Below, one piece after another: positions 1 to 9,439 of a stretch of DNA of 64,000 nucleotides. Under the pieces are notes generated by a model. The model ran no database searches and was not told where the DNA came from. It saw only the letters and a list, made by a program, of their open reading frames with translations. A program made the position numbers and the translations under genes. Where the stretch lies: assembly GCF_042186555.1 (NCBI RefSeq), contig NC_133327.1, positions 332,588,626-332,652,625 on the forward strand, given 5' to 3'. This stretch comes from Aquarana catesbeiana (lineage: Eukaryota > Chordata > Amphibia > Anura > Ranidae). The number at the start of each line of letters is the position of its first letter. Position 1 is the first letter of the stretch.

Positions 1-500
1 TACTGTATATTTGTGTCCCTGAAGAGGGAGGGGGGATTCCTCCTGCAGCCCCCTGCTGATAAGACTGATTCATTCTGCTGGGACACATCCTGTGAGGAGA
101 TGCTGGTGTTATCAACATGTGTTTATGTTAATTGAGAGAGCTGATCACATTAGCCACCAGCCCTGGCTAATAGACGAATGGTCTAGGCTGAGGAGGGGGG
201 AGATTGTTGTTTGTATTGTTAATTGTATTAATGTGTGAAGCTCGGTGCCCACAAGACTGTCATCTGGTCTGGGTACATTTTGTAGTAAATTAGGTCATGT
301 TAATTAGGTTAGCTTTGAGTCATCCCTGCTGTATAAAGGTCTGTGAGATCTCAAAATAAAGGTAGTTCTGATGTACTCCAAGACTGGTGTTGTCTAGTTC
401 TTGGGGTTCCTATAGCCAGATCCATTGGACTCGTGTTCCAGAACTTAGGAAGCGGTATATGACGGAAGCACTCAAGCGGAGTGTGGGGCGTTCCGTGACA
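1..500 (+). repeat. 5' LTR, partial
   Basis: This is the first LTR copy, lacking about its first 155 bp. It carries a TATA box (332-337) and an AATAAA signal (355-360) in the spacing expected of a U3-R promoter and polyadenylation region. It ends GTGACA at 500. Confidence 0.88.
332..360 (+). promoter_or_regulatory. LTR TATA box and AATAAA signal
   Basis: TATAAA at 332-337 is followed by AATAAA at 355-360. The same pair is preserved in the 3' LTR near 3090-3118, so transcription and polyadenylation signals are intact in both copies. Confidence 0.6.
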
Positions 501-518
501 TTGGTGGCAAGCAGCGGG
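501..518 (+). other. Putative primer binding site
   Basis: The first bases after the LTR (TTGGTGGCAAGCAGCGGGA-like) sit where a tRNA primer site is expected. I could not match it to a specific tRNA with certainty. Confidence 0.4.
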
Positions 519-608
519 AAAGCTTCCTGAAGTCTGAAGTCTGGGACATCCAAACCTCCAACTGGATCCAAGATCAGCATAGCAGACTTCAGTCACCCCA
601 GCGGAGAT

Positions 609-2681
609 ATGGACCTGGCATCAGAATTCCCGGGGCTGCTGCGGATCATCCTTTCAACGTACACCAGGACTGTGTCTGAGGATGAATACCTGGAGCTCAG
701 GCAGCTGATTCGGGTGGAGCTCTGGATTGCAGCCCTCCGTCTCGCTGGTATAAAACAGGGCAAGTGCTTTCCAACCCAAGAGCAACGGGCCAGTGACCAA
801 CGGGCATTGCGGATGGCATTCCTGGGAGAGCAGCCCCAGGAGCAATGGGTGACTGAGTTGGACAGGTTGGTCCAGCAGGAGATAGAGCTGGACAATCGAT
901 ATCGGGCTCTGCAATGGCACGCAGAGGAGGGATATTTAGGGGAGACAACAGAATGCTCTCCGGAGGGATATGACTTTGGCGGCCCTGGATTGCTGTGGGA
1001 GAACCTTACAGATCTTTTTATGTTTGGCGATGAAGGGGAACCTGACCTTGAGGACATGAGAGACTATAGAGAGTCTATGCTCAGTCTTGCAGGGGTCTCA
1101 GAGCTCAAACCTGATCTGGACCATTTGCTAAGGAAGGAACAGCATCTGGAAAGGGCATACAGGAAACTGCTAGAACAAGTTCAGCAGCATGCCAGAGAAT
1201 CGGCAGTGGAAAATCCGGAGATTGCCGTCCCCAAACCTGAAGTGCTGACAACAGGGCAGAGCTCTGCTAACCTCTGTCCAGAAATGATAACATCTTCTGG
1301 GTTCCATGGACAGGAGATGGTGAACCCCTATTCCCCGACATCAGTTGCAGAGACATGGGATTTGATAGACTTTTCTGCTGAGGAAGAACAACCTGATGAG
1401 CATCCAGCAGAAGAGCTGCTATCAGGGCCAAAGTTCACTGTGTTCTGCCCAGCACCAACAGTGGCTTCGGCCTTCCTGAGAGAAGAGGTAGTCGGCCTTT
1501 CTCCCACAACACTGACAGGGACATGTGATTTTCTGCCAGCAGCATCTACGGAGTTAAAACAAACTTCTCCAGCTGAAGATCTGGTAACTGAACAGAGGGT
1601 CCAAGACCTCTGTCCCACACTTTTACCACTTCCAGAGACTGGGGATTTAATAGACATTTCTGTAGAGGAGGAACCACCTAGCAAACCCCCAGCAGAAGTG
1701 CTGGCAACCGGACAGAGGGTCCAAGACCTCTGCCCCACACCTGCAGCAATTGTGGAGGCTCAGGGTGAGAAGATGGCAATCACTTCCCAGCAGCAGATAC
1801 AGGGGGAGAAGGGAGAGGAGGTGTGTGTTGTCCCTCCCCAACAGTTGGCCAGGGTGGAGGAAGTGGGCTTTCCTCCCCAGCAAAGATCCATGTACCTGGG
1901 AGACAGTACCATCGACATGTCGTCCCAGCAGCCAGATGAGGGAATGGAAAAGGAAGCAGCCGGCTCACCTCCCCAATGGCAGCTACACAGTTTGGGAGTG
2001 GAGGAAGCCAGCCTCCTGCCCCAACAGTTAGCCGGAGCAGAGGATGCGGAGTCCCCAGCAGAAGTGCTGACAACAGGGCAGAGTGCTACCAACCTCTGCC
2101 CAGCACCGGCAACAACTACAGAGTTCCAGGGAGGCGGGGCAGTCGGCCTCCCGCTCCAACAGTTAGCCGGAACAGATGGTGTGGGGTTTCCAGCAGAAGG
2201 GCTGGCAACAGGGCCGAGGACTGCTGGACTCTGCCCTCAACTAACAGAGGATGGATTTCCTGTGAAGGTGGATGGGACTTCAGTCTCCACCTGTATACCC
2301 CAGGGATGCTGGGCAGTGGGCCCAGATCCCCAACAGCATGACAGAGTGAGCCCAGTCACCCTGTCTTCTCTCCAGCGGCAGAAAGGATTCCAGGGAGAAG
2401 GGCCAGTCCGGGCCTCTCCCCAGCGGCAGACATGTTCTCTGAGAGAGGCAGAGGATGGCTGGGTGAGTAATGCACTGTTTGGGATGATTTGTTTGGGGTA
2501 CTGTGTGGGTACAGGCAGTAGAGGACTGGAGCTGTGGACTAACTTCGGAGTCAACCCGTCTGGGGTCTCCTCCTGTGTTAGTCTCCTGCCGAAAGGGGAG
2601 AAATGTCACGGGCATGGCCAGAGCGGAGGCTGTTGGAGAGGACTGTGTGCAAGCCTGTTGCCCACCGATTATGGGCCCTAG
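609..2681 (+). CDS. Gag-like protein of non-autonomous LTR element
   Basis: This is an uninterrupted 690-codon frame starting 109 bases after the 5' LTR; the ATG at 609 is the first of the frame. Residues 1-200 are rich in charged, helix-forming sequence (Leu, Glu, Gln, Arg), which could be a capsid-like domain. From about residue 210 onward the protein is low-complexity, rich in Pro, Gln, Glu and Thr. It contains a degenerate repeated module of the form PAEVL-x-TGQ-x(4)-LCP, seen about five times between residues 210 and 550. No zinc knuckle (CCHC) and no pol motif was found. The last 26 codons lie inside the 3' LTR, so the natural C-terminus is encoded by the LTR or the frame merely runs through it. 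The gag assignment rests on position within the LTRs and not on a recognised domain. Confidence 0.65.
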   Translation: MDLASEFPGLLRIILSTYTRTVSEDEYLELRQLIRVELWIAALRLAGIKQGKCFPTQEQRASDQRALRMAFLGEQPQEQWVTELDRLVQQEIELDNRYRALQWHAEEGYLGETTECSPEGYDFGGPGLLWENLTDLFMFGDEGEPDLEDMRDYRESMLSLAGVSELKPDLDHLLRKEQHLERAYRKLLEQVQQHARESAVENPEIAVPKPEVLTTGQSSANLCPEMITSSGFHGQEMVNPYSPTSVAETWDLIDFSAEEEQPDEHPAEELLSGPKFTVFCPAPTVASAFLREEVVGLSPTTLTGTCDFLPAASTELKQTSPAEDLVTEQRVQDLCPTLLPLPETGDLIDISVEEEPPSKPPAEVLATGQRVQDLCPTPAAIVEAQGEKMAITSQQQIQGEKGEEVCVVPPQQLARVEEVGFPPQQRSMYLGDSTIDMSSQQPDEGMEKEAAGSPPQWQLHSLGVEEASLLPQQLAGAEDAESPAEVLTTGQSATNLCPAPATTTEFQGGGAVGLPLQQLAGTDGVGFPAEGLATGPRTAGLCPQLTEDGFPVKVDGTSVSTCIPQGCWAVGPDPQQHDRVSPVTLSSLQRQKGFQGEGPVRASPQRQTCSLREAEDGWVSNALFGMICLGYCVGTGSRGLELWTNFGVNPSGVSSCVSLLPKGEKCHGHGQSGGCWRGLCASLLPTDYGP
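2591..2603 (+). other. Polypurine tract
   Basis: The purine-only run GAAAGGGGAGAAA directly precedes the TGTCAC start of the 3' LTR, as required for plus-strand priming. This fixes the LTR boundary. Confidence 0.8.
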
Positions 2682-3258
2682 CATTTGAGGTGAATGAGAA
2701 ATCCAGTCTGAACTGTATTAATCGGACTCAGTCATGTATATATTGTATGGGGACTCCTTACTGTATATTTGTGTCCCTGAAGAGGGAGGGGGGATTCCTC
2801 CAGCAGCCCCCTGCTGATAAGACTGATTCATTCTGCTGGGACACATCCTGTGAGGAGATGCTGGTGTTATCAACATGTGTTTATGTTAATTGAGAGAGCT
2901 GATCACATTAGCCACCAGCCCTGGCTAATAGACGAATGGTCTAGGCTGAGGAGGGGGGAGATTGTTGTTTGTATTGTTAATTGTATTAATGTGTGAAGCT
3001 CGGTGCCCACAAGACTGTCACCTGGTCTGGGTACATTTTGTAGTAAATTAGGTCATGTTAATTAGGTTAGCTTTGAGTCATCCCTGCTGTATAAAGGTCT
3101 GTGAGATCTCAAAATAAAGGTAGTTCTGATGTACTCCAAGGCTGGTGTTGTCTAGTTCTTGGGGTTCCTATAGCCAGATCCATTGGACTCGTGTTCCAGA
3201 ACTTAGGAAGCGGTATATGACGGAAGCACTCAAGCGGAGTGTGGGGCGTTCCGTGACA
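2604..3258 (+). repeat. 3' LTR
   Basis: The 655 bp LTR begins TGTCAC and ends GTGACA, a perfect 6 bp inverted end. Its last 500 bp match bases 1-500 with three substitutions. It repeats the TATA and AATAAA signals. Confidence 0.88.
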
Positions 3259-6200
3259 GTCTTCAGGTAGCTTTAGGTGCACACTGAGCAAAGGACACAG
3301 TGCACTAACTGTAAATACTGCAGTTGCATGCCTATGGTATTAATAGGATCAGAAGAACACCAGCAATTGTCTTCAGGTAGCTTTAGGTGCACACTGTGCA
3401 GAGGACACAGTACACTAACTGTAAATACTGCAGATGTATGCCTGTGGTATTAATAGGATCAGAAGAACACCAGCAATTGTCTTCAGGTAGCTTTAGGTGC
3501 ACACTGTGCAGAGGACACAGTACACTAATGCCCTGTACACATGATCGGACATTGATCGGACATTCCGACAACAAAATCCATCTGATTTTTTCCGATGGGT
3601 TTTGGGCCAAACTTGTCTTGCATACACACGGTCGCACAAAGTTGTCCGAAAAATCTGATCGTTCTGAATGCTGTGACGTAAAACACGTATGTCAGGACTA
3701 TAAACGGGGCAGTAGCCAATAACTTTCACCTCTTAACTTTGATAGTCGGATTTGTGTACACACGATCGGAATTAAAACAATCTGATTTTTTTGTTGAAAA
3801 ATTTTATATCCTGCTCTCAAACTTTGTGTGTCGGAAATTCCGATGGAAAAAGTCCGATGAAGACAACACAAGATTGGAATTTCCGACAACACAATTCAAT
3901 CGCACTTTTTCCATCTGAAAATCCGACCGTGTGTACAGGGCATAACTGTAAATACTACAGCTGCCTGCCTGTGGTATTAATAAGACCAGAAGAACACCAG
4001 CAATTGTCTTCAGGTAGCTTTAGGTGCACACTGTGCAGAGGACACAGTACACTAACTGTAAATACTGCTGCTGCCTACCTTTGGTATTAATAGGATCAGA
4101 AGAACACCAGCTATTGTCTTCAGGTAGCTTTTGGTGCACACTGTGCATAGGACACAATACACTAACTGTAAATACTGCATCTGCCTGCCTTTGGTATTAA
4201 TAGGATCAGAAGAACACCAGAAATTGTCTTCAGGTAGCTTTAGGTGCACAGTGTGCAGAGGACACAGTACACTAACTGCAAATACTGCATCTGAATGCCT
4301 GTGGTATTAATAGAATCAGAAGAACACCAGCAATTGTCTTCAGGTAGCTTTAGGTGCACACTGTGCAGAGGACACAGTACACTAACTGTAAATACTGCAG
4401 CTGCCTGCCTGTGGTATTAAAAGGACCAGCAATTGTCTTCAGGTAGCTTTAGGTGCACACTGTGCAGAGGACACAGTACACTAACTGTAAATACTGCAGC
4501 TGCCTTCCTGTGGTATTAATAGGATCAGAAGAACACCAGCAATTATCTTCAGGTAGCTTTAGGTGCACACTGTGCAGAGGACACAGTACACTAACTGTAA
4601 ATACTGCTGCTGCCTACCTTTGGTATTAATAGGATCAGAAGAACACCAGCTATTGTCTTCAGGTAGCTTTTGGTGCACACTGTGCATAGGACACAATACA
4701 CTAACTGTAAATACTGCAGCTGCCTGCCTGTGGTATTAATAGGATCAGAAGAATACCAGAAATTGTCTTCAGGTAGCTTTAGGTGCACAGTGTGCAGAGG
4801 ACACAGTACACTAACTGCAAATACTGCATCTGAATGCCTGTGGTATTAATAGAATCAGAAGAACACCAGCAATTGTCTTCAGGTAGCTTTAGGTGCACAC
4901 TGTGCAGAGGACACAGTACACTAACTGTAAATACTGCAGCTGCCTGCCTGTGGTATTAAAAGGACCAGCAATTGTCTTCAGGTAGCTTTAGGTGCACACT
5001 GTGCAGAGGACACAGTACACTAACTGTAAATACTGCAGCTGCCTTCCTGTGGTATTAATAGGATCAGAAGAACACCAGCAATTATCTTCAGGTAGCTTTA
5101 GGTGCACACTGTGCAGAGGACACAGTACACTAACTGTAAATACTGCAGCTGCCTGCCTGTGGTATTAATAGGATCAGAAGAATACCAGAAATTGTCTTCA
5201 GGTAGCTTTAGGTGCACACTGTGCAGAGGACACAGTACACTAACTGTAAATACTGCAGCTGCCTGCCTGTGGTATTAAAAGGACCAGCAATTGTCTTCAG
5301 GTAGCTTTAGGTGCTCACTGTGCAGAGGACACAGTACACTAACTGTAAATACTGCAGCTGCCTGCCTGTGGTATTAATAGGGTCAGAAGAACACCAGCAA
5401 TTGTCTTCAGGTAGCTTTAGGTGCACACTGTGCAGAGGACACAGTACACTAACTGTAAATACTGCAGATGCCTGCCTGTGGTATTAATAGGATCAGAAGA
5501 ACACCAGCAATTGTCTTCAGGTAGCTTTAGGTGCACACTGTGCAGAGGACACAGTATACTAACTGTAAATACTGAAGCTGCCTGTGGTATTAATAAGATC
5601 AGAAGGACACCAGCAATTGTCTTCAGGTAGCTTTAGATGCACACTGTGCAGAGGACACAGTACACTAACTGTAAATACTGCAGCTGCCTGCCTGTGGTAT
5701 TAATAGGGTCAGAAGAACACCAGCAATTGTCTTCAGGTAGCTTTAGGTGCACACTGTGCAGAGGACACAGTACACTAACTGCAAATACTGCAGATGCCTG
5801 CCTGTGGTATTAATAGGATCAGAAGAACACCAGCAATTGTCTTCAGGTAGCTTTAGGTGCACACTGTGCAGAGGACACAGTATACTAACTGTAAATACTG
5901 CAGCTGCCTGTGGTATTAATAAGATCAGAAGGACACCAGCAATTGTCTTCAGGTAGCTTTAGATGCACACTGTGCAGAGGACACAGTACACTAACTGTAA
6001 ATACTGCAGCTGCCTGCCTGTTGTATTATTAGGATCAAAAGAACACCAGCAATTGTCTTCAGGTAGCTTTAGGTGCACACTGTGTTAAGGACACAGTTCA
6101 CTAACTGTAAATACTGCAGCTGCCTCCCTGTGGTATTAAAAGGATCAGAAGAACACCAGCAATTGTCTTCAGGTAGCTTTAGGTGCACACTGAGCAAAGG

Positions 6201-7990
6201 ACAAAGTGCACTAACTGTAAATACTGCAGTTGACTGCCTGTGGTATTAATAGGATCAGAAGAACACCGGCAATTGTCTTCAGGTAGCTTTAGGTGCTCAC
6301 TGTGCAGAGGACAGAGTACACTAACTGTAAATACTGCAGCTGCTTGCTTGTGGTATTAATAGGATCAGAACACCAGCAATTGTCTTCAGGTAGCTTTAGG
6401 TGCACACTGTGCAGAAGACACAGTACACTAACTGTAAATACTACAGCTGCCTGCCTGTCGTATTAATAGGATCAGAAGAATACCAGCAATTGTCTTCAGG
6501 TTGCTTTCGGTGCACACTGTGCAGAGGACACAGTACACTAACTGTAAATACCGTAGCTGCCTGCCTGTGGTATTAATAGGATCAGAACCCCAGCAATTGT
6601 CTTCAGGTAGCTTTAGGTGCACATTGTGCAGAGGACACAGTACACTAACTGTAAATACTGCAGCTGCCTGCCTGTGGTATTAATAGGATCAGAAGAACGC
6701 CAGCAATTGTCTTCAGGTAGCTTTAGGTGCACACTGTGCAGAATACACAGTACACTAACTGTAAATACTGCAGCTGCCTGCCTGTGGTATTAATAGGGTC
6801 AGAAGAACACCAGCAATTGTCTTCAGGTAGCTTTAGGTGCACACTGTGCAGAGGACACAGTACACTAACTGTAAATACTGCAGATGCCTACCTGTGGTAT
6901 TAATAGGATCAGAAGAACACCAGCAATTGTCTTCAGGTAGCTTTAGGTGCACACTGTGCAGAGGACACAGTACACTAACTGTAAATACTGCAGTTGACTG
7001 CTTGTGGTATTAATAGGATCAGAAGAACACCGGCAATTGTCTTCAGGTAGCTTTAGGTGCTCACTGTGCAGAGGACAGAGTACACTAACTGTAAATACTG
7101 CAGCTGCTTGCTTGTGGTATTAATAGGATCAGAACACCAGCAATTGTCTTCAGGTAGCTTTAGGTGCACACTGTGCAGAAGACACAGTACACTAACTGTA
7201 AATACTACAGCTGCCTGCCTGTCGTATTAATAGGATCAGAAGAATACCAGCAATTGTCTTCAGGTTGCTTTCGGTGCACACTGTGCAGAGGACACAGTAC
7301 ACTAACTGTAAATACCGTAGCTGCCTGCCTGTGGTATTAATAGGAGCAGAACACCAGCAATTGTCTTCAGATAGCTTTAGGTGCACACTGTGCAGAGGAC
7401 ACAGTACACTAACTGTTAATACTGCAGCTGCCTGCCTGTGGTATTAATAGGATCAGAAGAACGCCAGCAATTGTCTTCAGGTAGCTTTAGGTGCACACTG
7501 TGCAGAATACACAGTACACTAACTGTAAATACTGCAGCTGCCTGCCTGTGGTATTAATAGGGTCAGAAGAACACCAGCAATTGTCTTCAGGTAGCTTTAG
7601 GTGCACACTGTGCAGAGGACACAGTACACTAACTGTAAATACTGCAGATGCCTGCCTGTGGTATTAATAGGATCAGAAGAACACCAGCAATTGTCTTCAG
7701 GTAGCTTTAGGTGCACACTGTGCAGAGGACACAGTACACTAACTGTAAATACTGCAGCTGCCTGTGGTATTAATAAGATCAGAAGGACACCAGCAATTGT
7801 CTTTAGGTAGCTTTAGGTGCACACTGTGCAGAGGACACAGTACACTAACTGTAAATACTGCAGCTGCCTGCCTGTTGTATTATTATTAGGATCAAAAGAA
7901 CACCAGCAATTGTCTTCAGGTAGCTTTCGGTGCACACTGTGCAAAGGACACAGTACAGTAACTGTAAATGCTGTAAAAACACCTGCCTGC
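3259..7990 (+). repeat. ~110 bp tandem repeat array (satellite-like)
   Basis: About 40 head-to-tail units of roughly 106-110 bp fill this stretch. Each contains the landmarks CTTCAGGTAGCTTTAGGTGC, a GTGCAGAGGACACAGTACAC block, CTGCAGCTGCCTGCCTG and TATTAATAGGATCAGAAG. Single-unit differences include a 4 bp loss in the CTGCCTGCCTG part and shortened units near 4420, 4960 and 5270. Blocks of several units are themselves duplicated. The short frames seen throughout are translations of the repeat and are not genes. A 414 bp MITE interrupts the array at 3529-3942. The final unit diverges near 7960-8035 and passes into a TA repeat. Confidence 0.93.
3529..3942. mobile_element. PIF-Harbinger-type MITE, copy 1
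   Basis: The 414 bp element has inverted ends TGCCCTGTACACATGATCGGA and TCCGACCGTGTGTACAGGGCA and many TCCGA/TCGGA motifs inside. It is flanked by TAA at 3526-3528 and 3943-3945. Neighbouring array units show the unoccupied site (CACTAACTG) with a single TAA, so the 3 bp duplication is directly demonstrated. A 3 bp TWA-type duplication is the hallmark of PIF-Harbinger. It has no coding capacity and would depend on a transposase elsewhere. Confidence 0.88.
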
Positions 7991-8045
7991 CTGTCAGTAT
8001 ATTAGGAAGAGAATAACAGGAACGGATCTAGCTAAACTGAATACA

Positions 8046-8046
<1 letters not shown>

Positions 8047-8096
<50 letters not shown>
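8047..8096. repeat. (TA)n microsatellite
   Basis: About 25 uninterrupted TA units lie at the boundary between the tandem array and the hAT-like terminal region. Confidence 0.95.
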
Positions 8097-8098
<2 letters not shown>

Positions 8099-8099
8099 A

Positions 8100-8560
8100 C
8101 ACCTATAACGCATATATATACACAATACAGTGTAAGTGCAGCTAACTGACTCGCCTACTCTATCTAACTTAAATCAAATGACATTGTCTCTCTGTCTATC
8201 TCTCTCCGCCGCTGCAACACACTACACAAGGCCCCCACGCAGGTGGTTTATATAGTGTGGGGTGTGTACTAAACCCCCTGAGCCATAATTGGCCAAAGCC
8301 ACCTTGGCTTTGGCCAATTAAGGCTCTCTGTACAGACGGCGCACTGATTGGCCAAGCATGCGGGTCATAGTGCATGCTTGGCCAATCATCAGCCAGCAAT
8401 GCACTGCGATGCCGCAGTGAATTATGGGCCATGACACGCCATTCGAATTTGGCACGAACGGCCCATAGCGTTCACAATTTGATGAATAACCGAACAGGTG
8501 ATGTTTGAGTCGAACATGGGTTCGACTCGAACTTGAATCTCATCCCTATTAATCATACCC
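8100..8560 (-). mobile_element. hAT-like terminal region
   Basis: The sequence ends in a region rich in TTCGAA/TCGAAC motifs (8440-8555), read on the minus strand as TAGGGATGAG followed by TTCGAGTCGAA-type repeats. A similar GGATGAG-plus-TTCGG terminus starts at 57908 next to a clear hAT transposase copy. I infer that this region is the end of a hAT-family element, and that the tandem array to its left is an internal repeat of that element. No transposase frame is present. Confidence 0.5.
8286..8388. repeat. Two adjacent perfect hairpins
   Basis: 8286-8301 pairs perfectly with 8305-8320 (16 bp arms, 3 nt loop). 8345-8361 pairs perfectly with 8372-8388 (17 bp arms, 10 nt loop). Both carry ATTGGCCAA on the left arm, so each displays inverted CCAAT boxes. 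They could be transposase or transcription-factor sites in the element's 5' region. Confidence 0.85.
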
Positions 8561-9370
8561 CTTTTACAGTCATAAGCAGACAGGTAGGACACTCACCAGA
8601 ACACTAACACCTAAACATGTTTAGGTCTAAAATGCATCATATATAGGTGACATCATCTATTTACTAATACTTCAATCATATACAGGCACATAAAACAATC
8701 ACCAAAATAATGTGACCCACCAACTAATATAGGTCAGAAGCACATCCTCATACATATTCAAGTTGGTTGAACTCCCACTTTGTAAAACTCTTGCTTAAAC
8801 TCAGCCACTATTAATCTCTTCTCATCATTACCCAATAATGGTATTGAACCACAACAAAAACAAAACAAAACAGAGGATGAGATTGGTACCCTTAAAGGAA
8901 CGGTATAGGGGTTATTATTTAGGTGAAAATAGTGCATGTAATGGTTAATCGAGTGAAGACATATTACAAGATTTTCCTTGTGTAACAATTTTTACTTATA
9001 ATCATATGTAACGGTATTAAAAATTATTTTCTCTACTAAACTCAATTCACAAAACTAACACACTACATTAAGGATCCCTACATTCAAAGAAGTGACTGTT
9101 TTTTCAGCATCAAATTGGAGATTGGAGATTGGAAATTTACATTACTATGGTTTAAAGTAGAACTACAGGTAAAACTTTTTTTTTCAGTATTTTTTTCAGT
9201 ATTCAGTACAGTTTTTTTCAGTGTTGAATGGGTTGGGTGGGAGGGGACTGGACATGTTTTACCCTTACACATAGTTATTCAGTGATGTCTCACAGCATTG
9301 TTTTTATTTTTATTTTTTCTGTTATTATTGGTTACCTATGACTTTTCCCCCTTTTCTTTTCAGAGCAACA
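8560..9370. other. Noncoding, AT-rich; first half of a duplicated segment
   Basis: No gene is visible. The segment 8993-9180 is repeated in direct orientation at 9627-9815 with few differences. The second half resembles a dispersed repeat also present at 58580-58880. Confidence 0.6.
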
Positions 9371-9380
9371 GCCGCATTGT

Positions 9381-9436
9381 CATATACCCTGATGAAGCCA
9401 ATGTTTTGGCGAAACTAGTAGGGATTCACTGATATG
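9381..9436 (+). ncRNA. Hammerhead ribozyme (PLE/retroelement type), intact core
   Basis: The catalytic core CTGATGA occupies 9389-9395. It is followed by stem II (GCCAA 9397-9401 pairing TTGGC 9406-9410), GAAA at 9411-9414 and a two-base-pair stem III (A-T and C-G around a TA loop, 9414-9419). The predicted cleavage is after A9420. Stem I is formed by CATAT (9381-9385) with ATATG (9432-9436) plus CC/GG next to the core. All invariant core residues are present. Minimal hammerheads with a very short stem III are known from Penelope-like elements. No PLE reading frame adjoins, so this is probably the terminal repeat of a 5'-truncated copy. Confidence 0.72.
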
Positions 9437-9439
9437 CTG

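Larger units (their letters stand above)
1..3258 (+). mobile_element. Young non-autonomous LTR retrotransposon (5' end cut by window)
   Basis: Bases 1-500 recur at 2759-3258 with only three substitutions that I could count (about 0.6%). The 3' copy starts after a purine run at 2591-2603 and has the ends TGTCAC...GTGACA, so the full LTR is about 655 bp and the window opens inside the 5' LTR. The internal region (501-2603) is filled by one long open frame and contains no protease, reverse transcriptase, RNase H or integrase motif. A complete element would be about 3.4 kb, well below the 5-6 kb of an autonomous Ty3-like element, so it must be mobilised in trans. Directly downstream lies the 110 bp tandem array, so it appears to have landed in or beside that array. 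The target duplication cannot be checked because the left flank is outside the window. Confidence 0.88.

Noticed and set aside
2736..2760. Alternative LTR start at a TGTATATATT
   Set aside because: TGTCAC at 2604 follows a polypurine tract and mirrors the GTGACA end, so it is the better boundary.
5421..7810. Recurring 69-codon frames encoding a Cys-containing peptide throughout the tandem array
   Set aside because: They are the 110 bp repeat read in one frame, recur with the repeat, lack start-context or conservation signals, and vary where the repeat varies.
3259..8000. CRISPR-like array (regular repeats)
   Set aside because: There are no unique spacers; the units are contiguous tandem copies in a vertebrate-type sequence.
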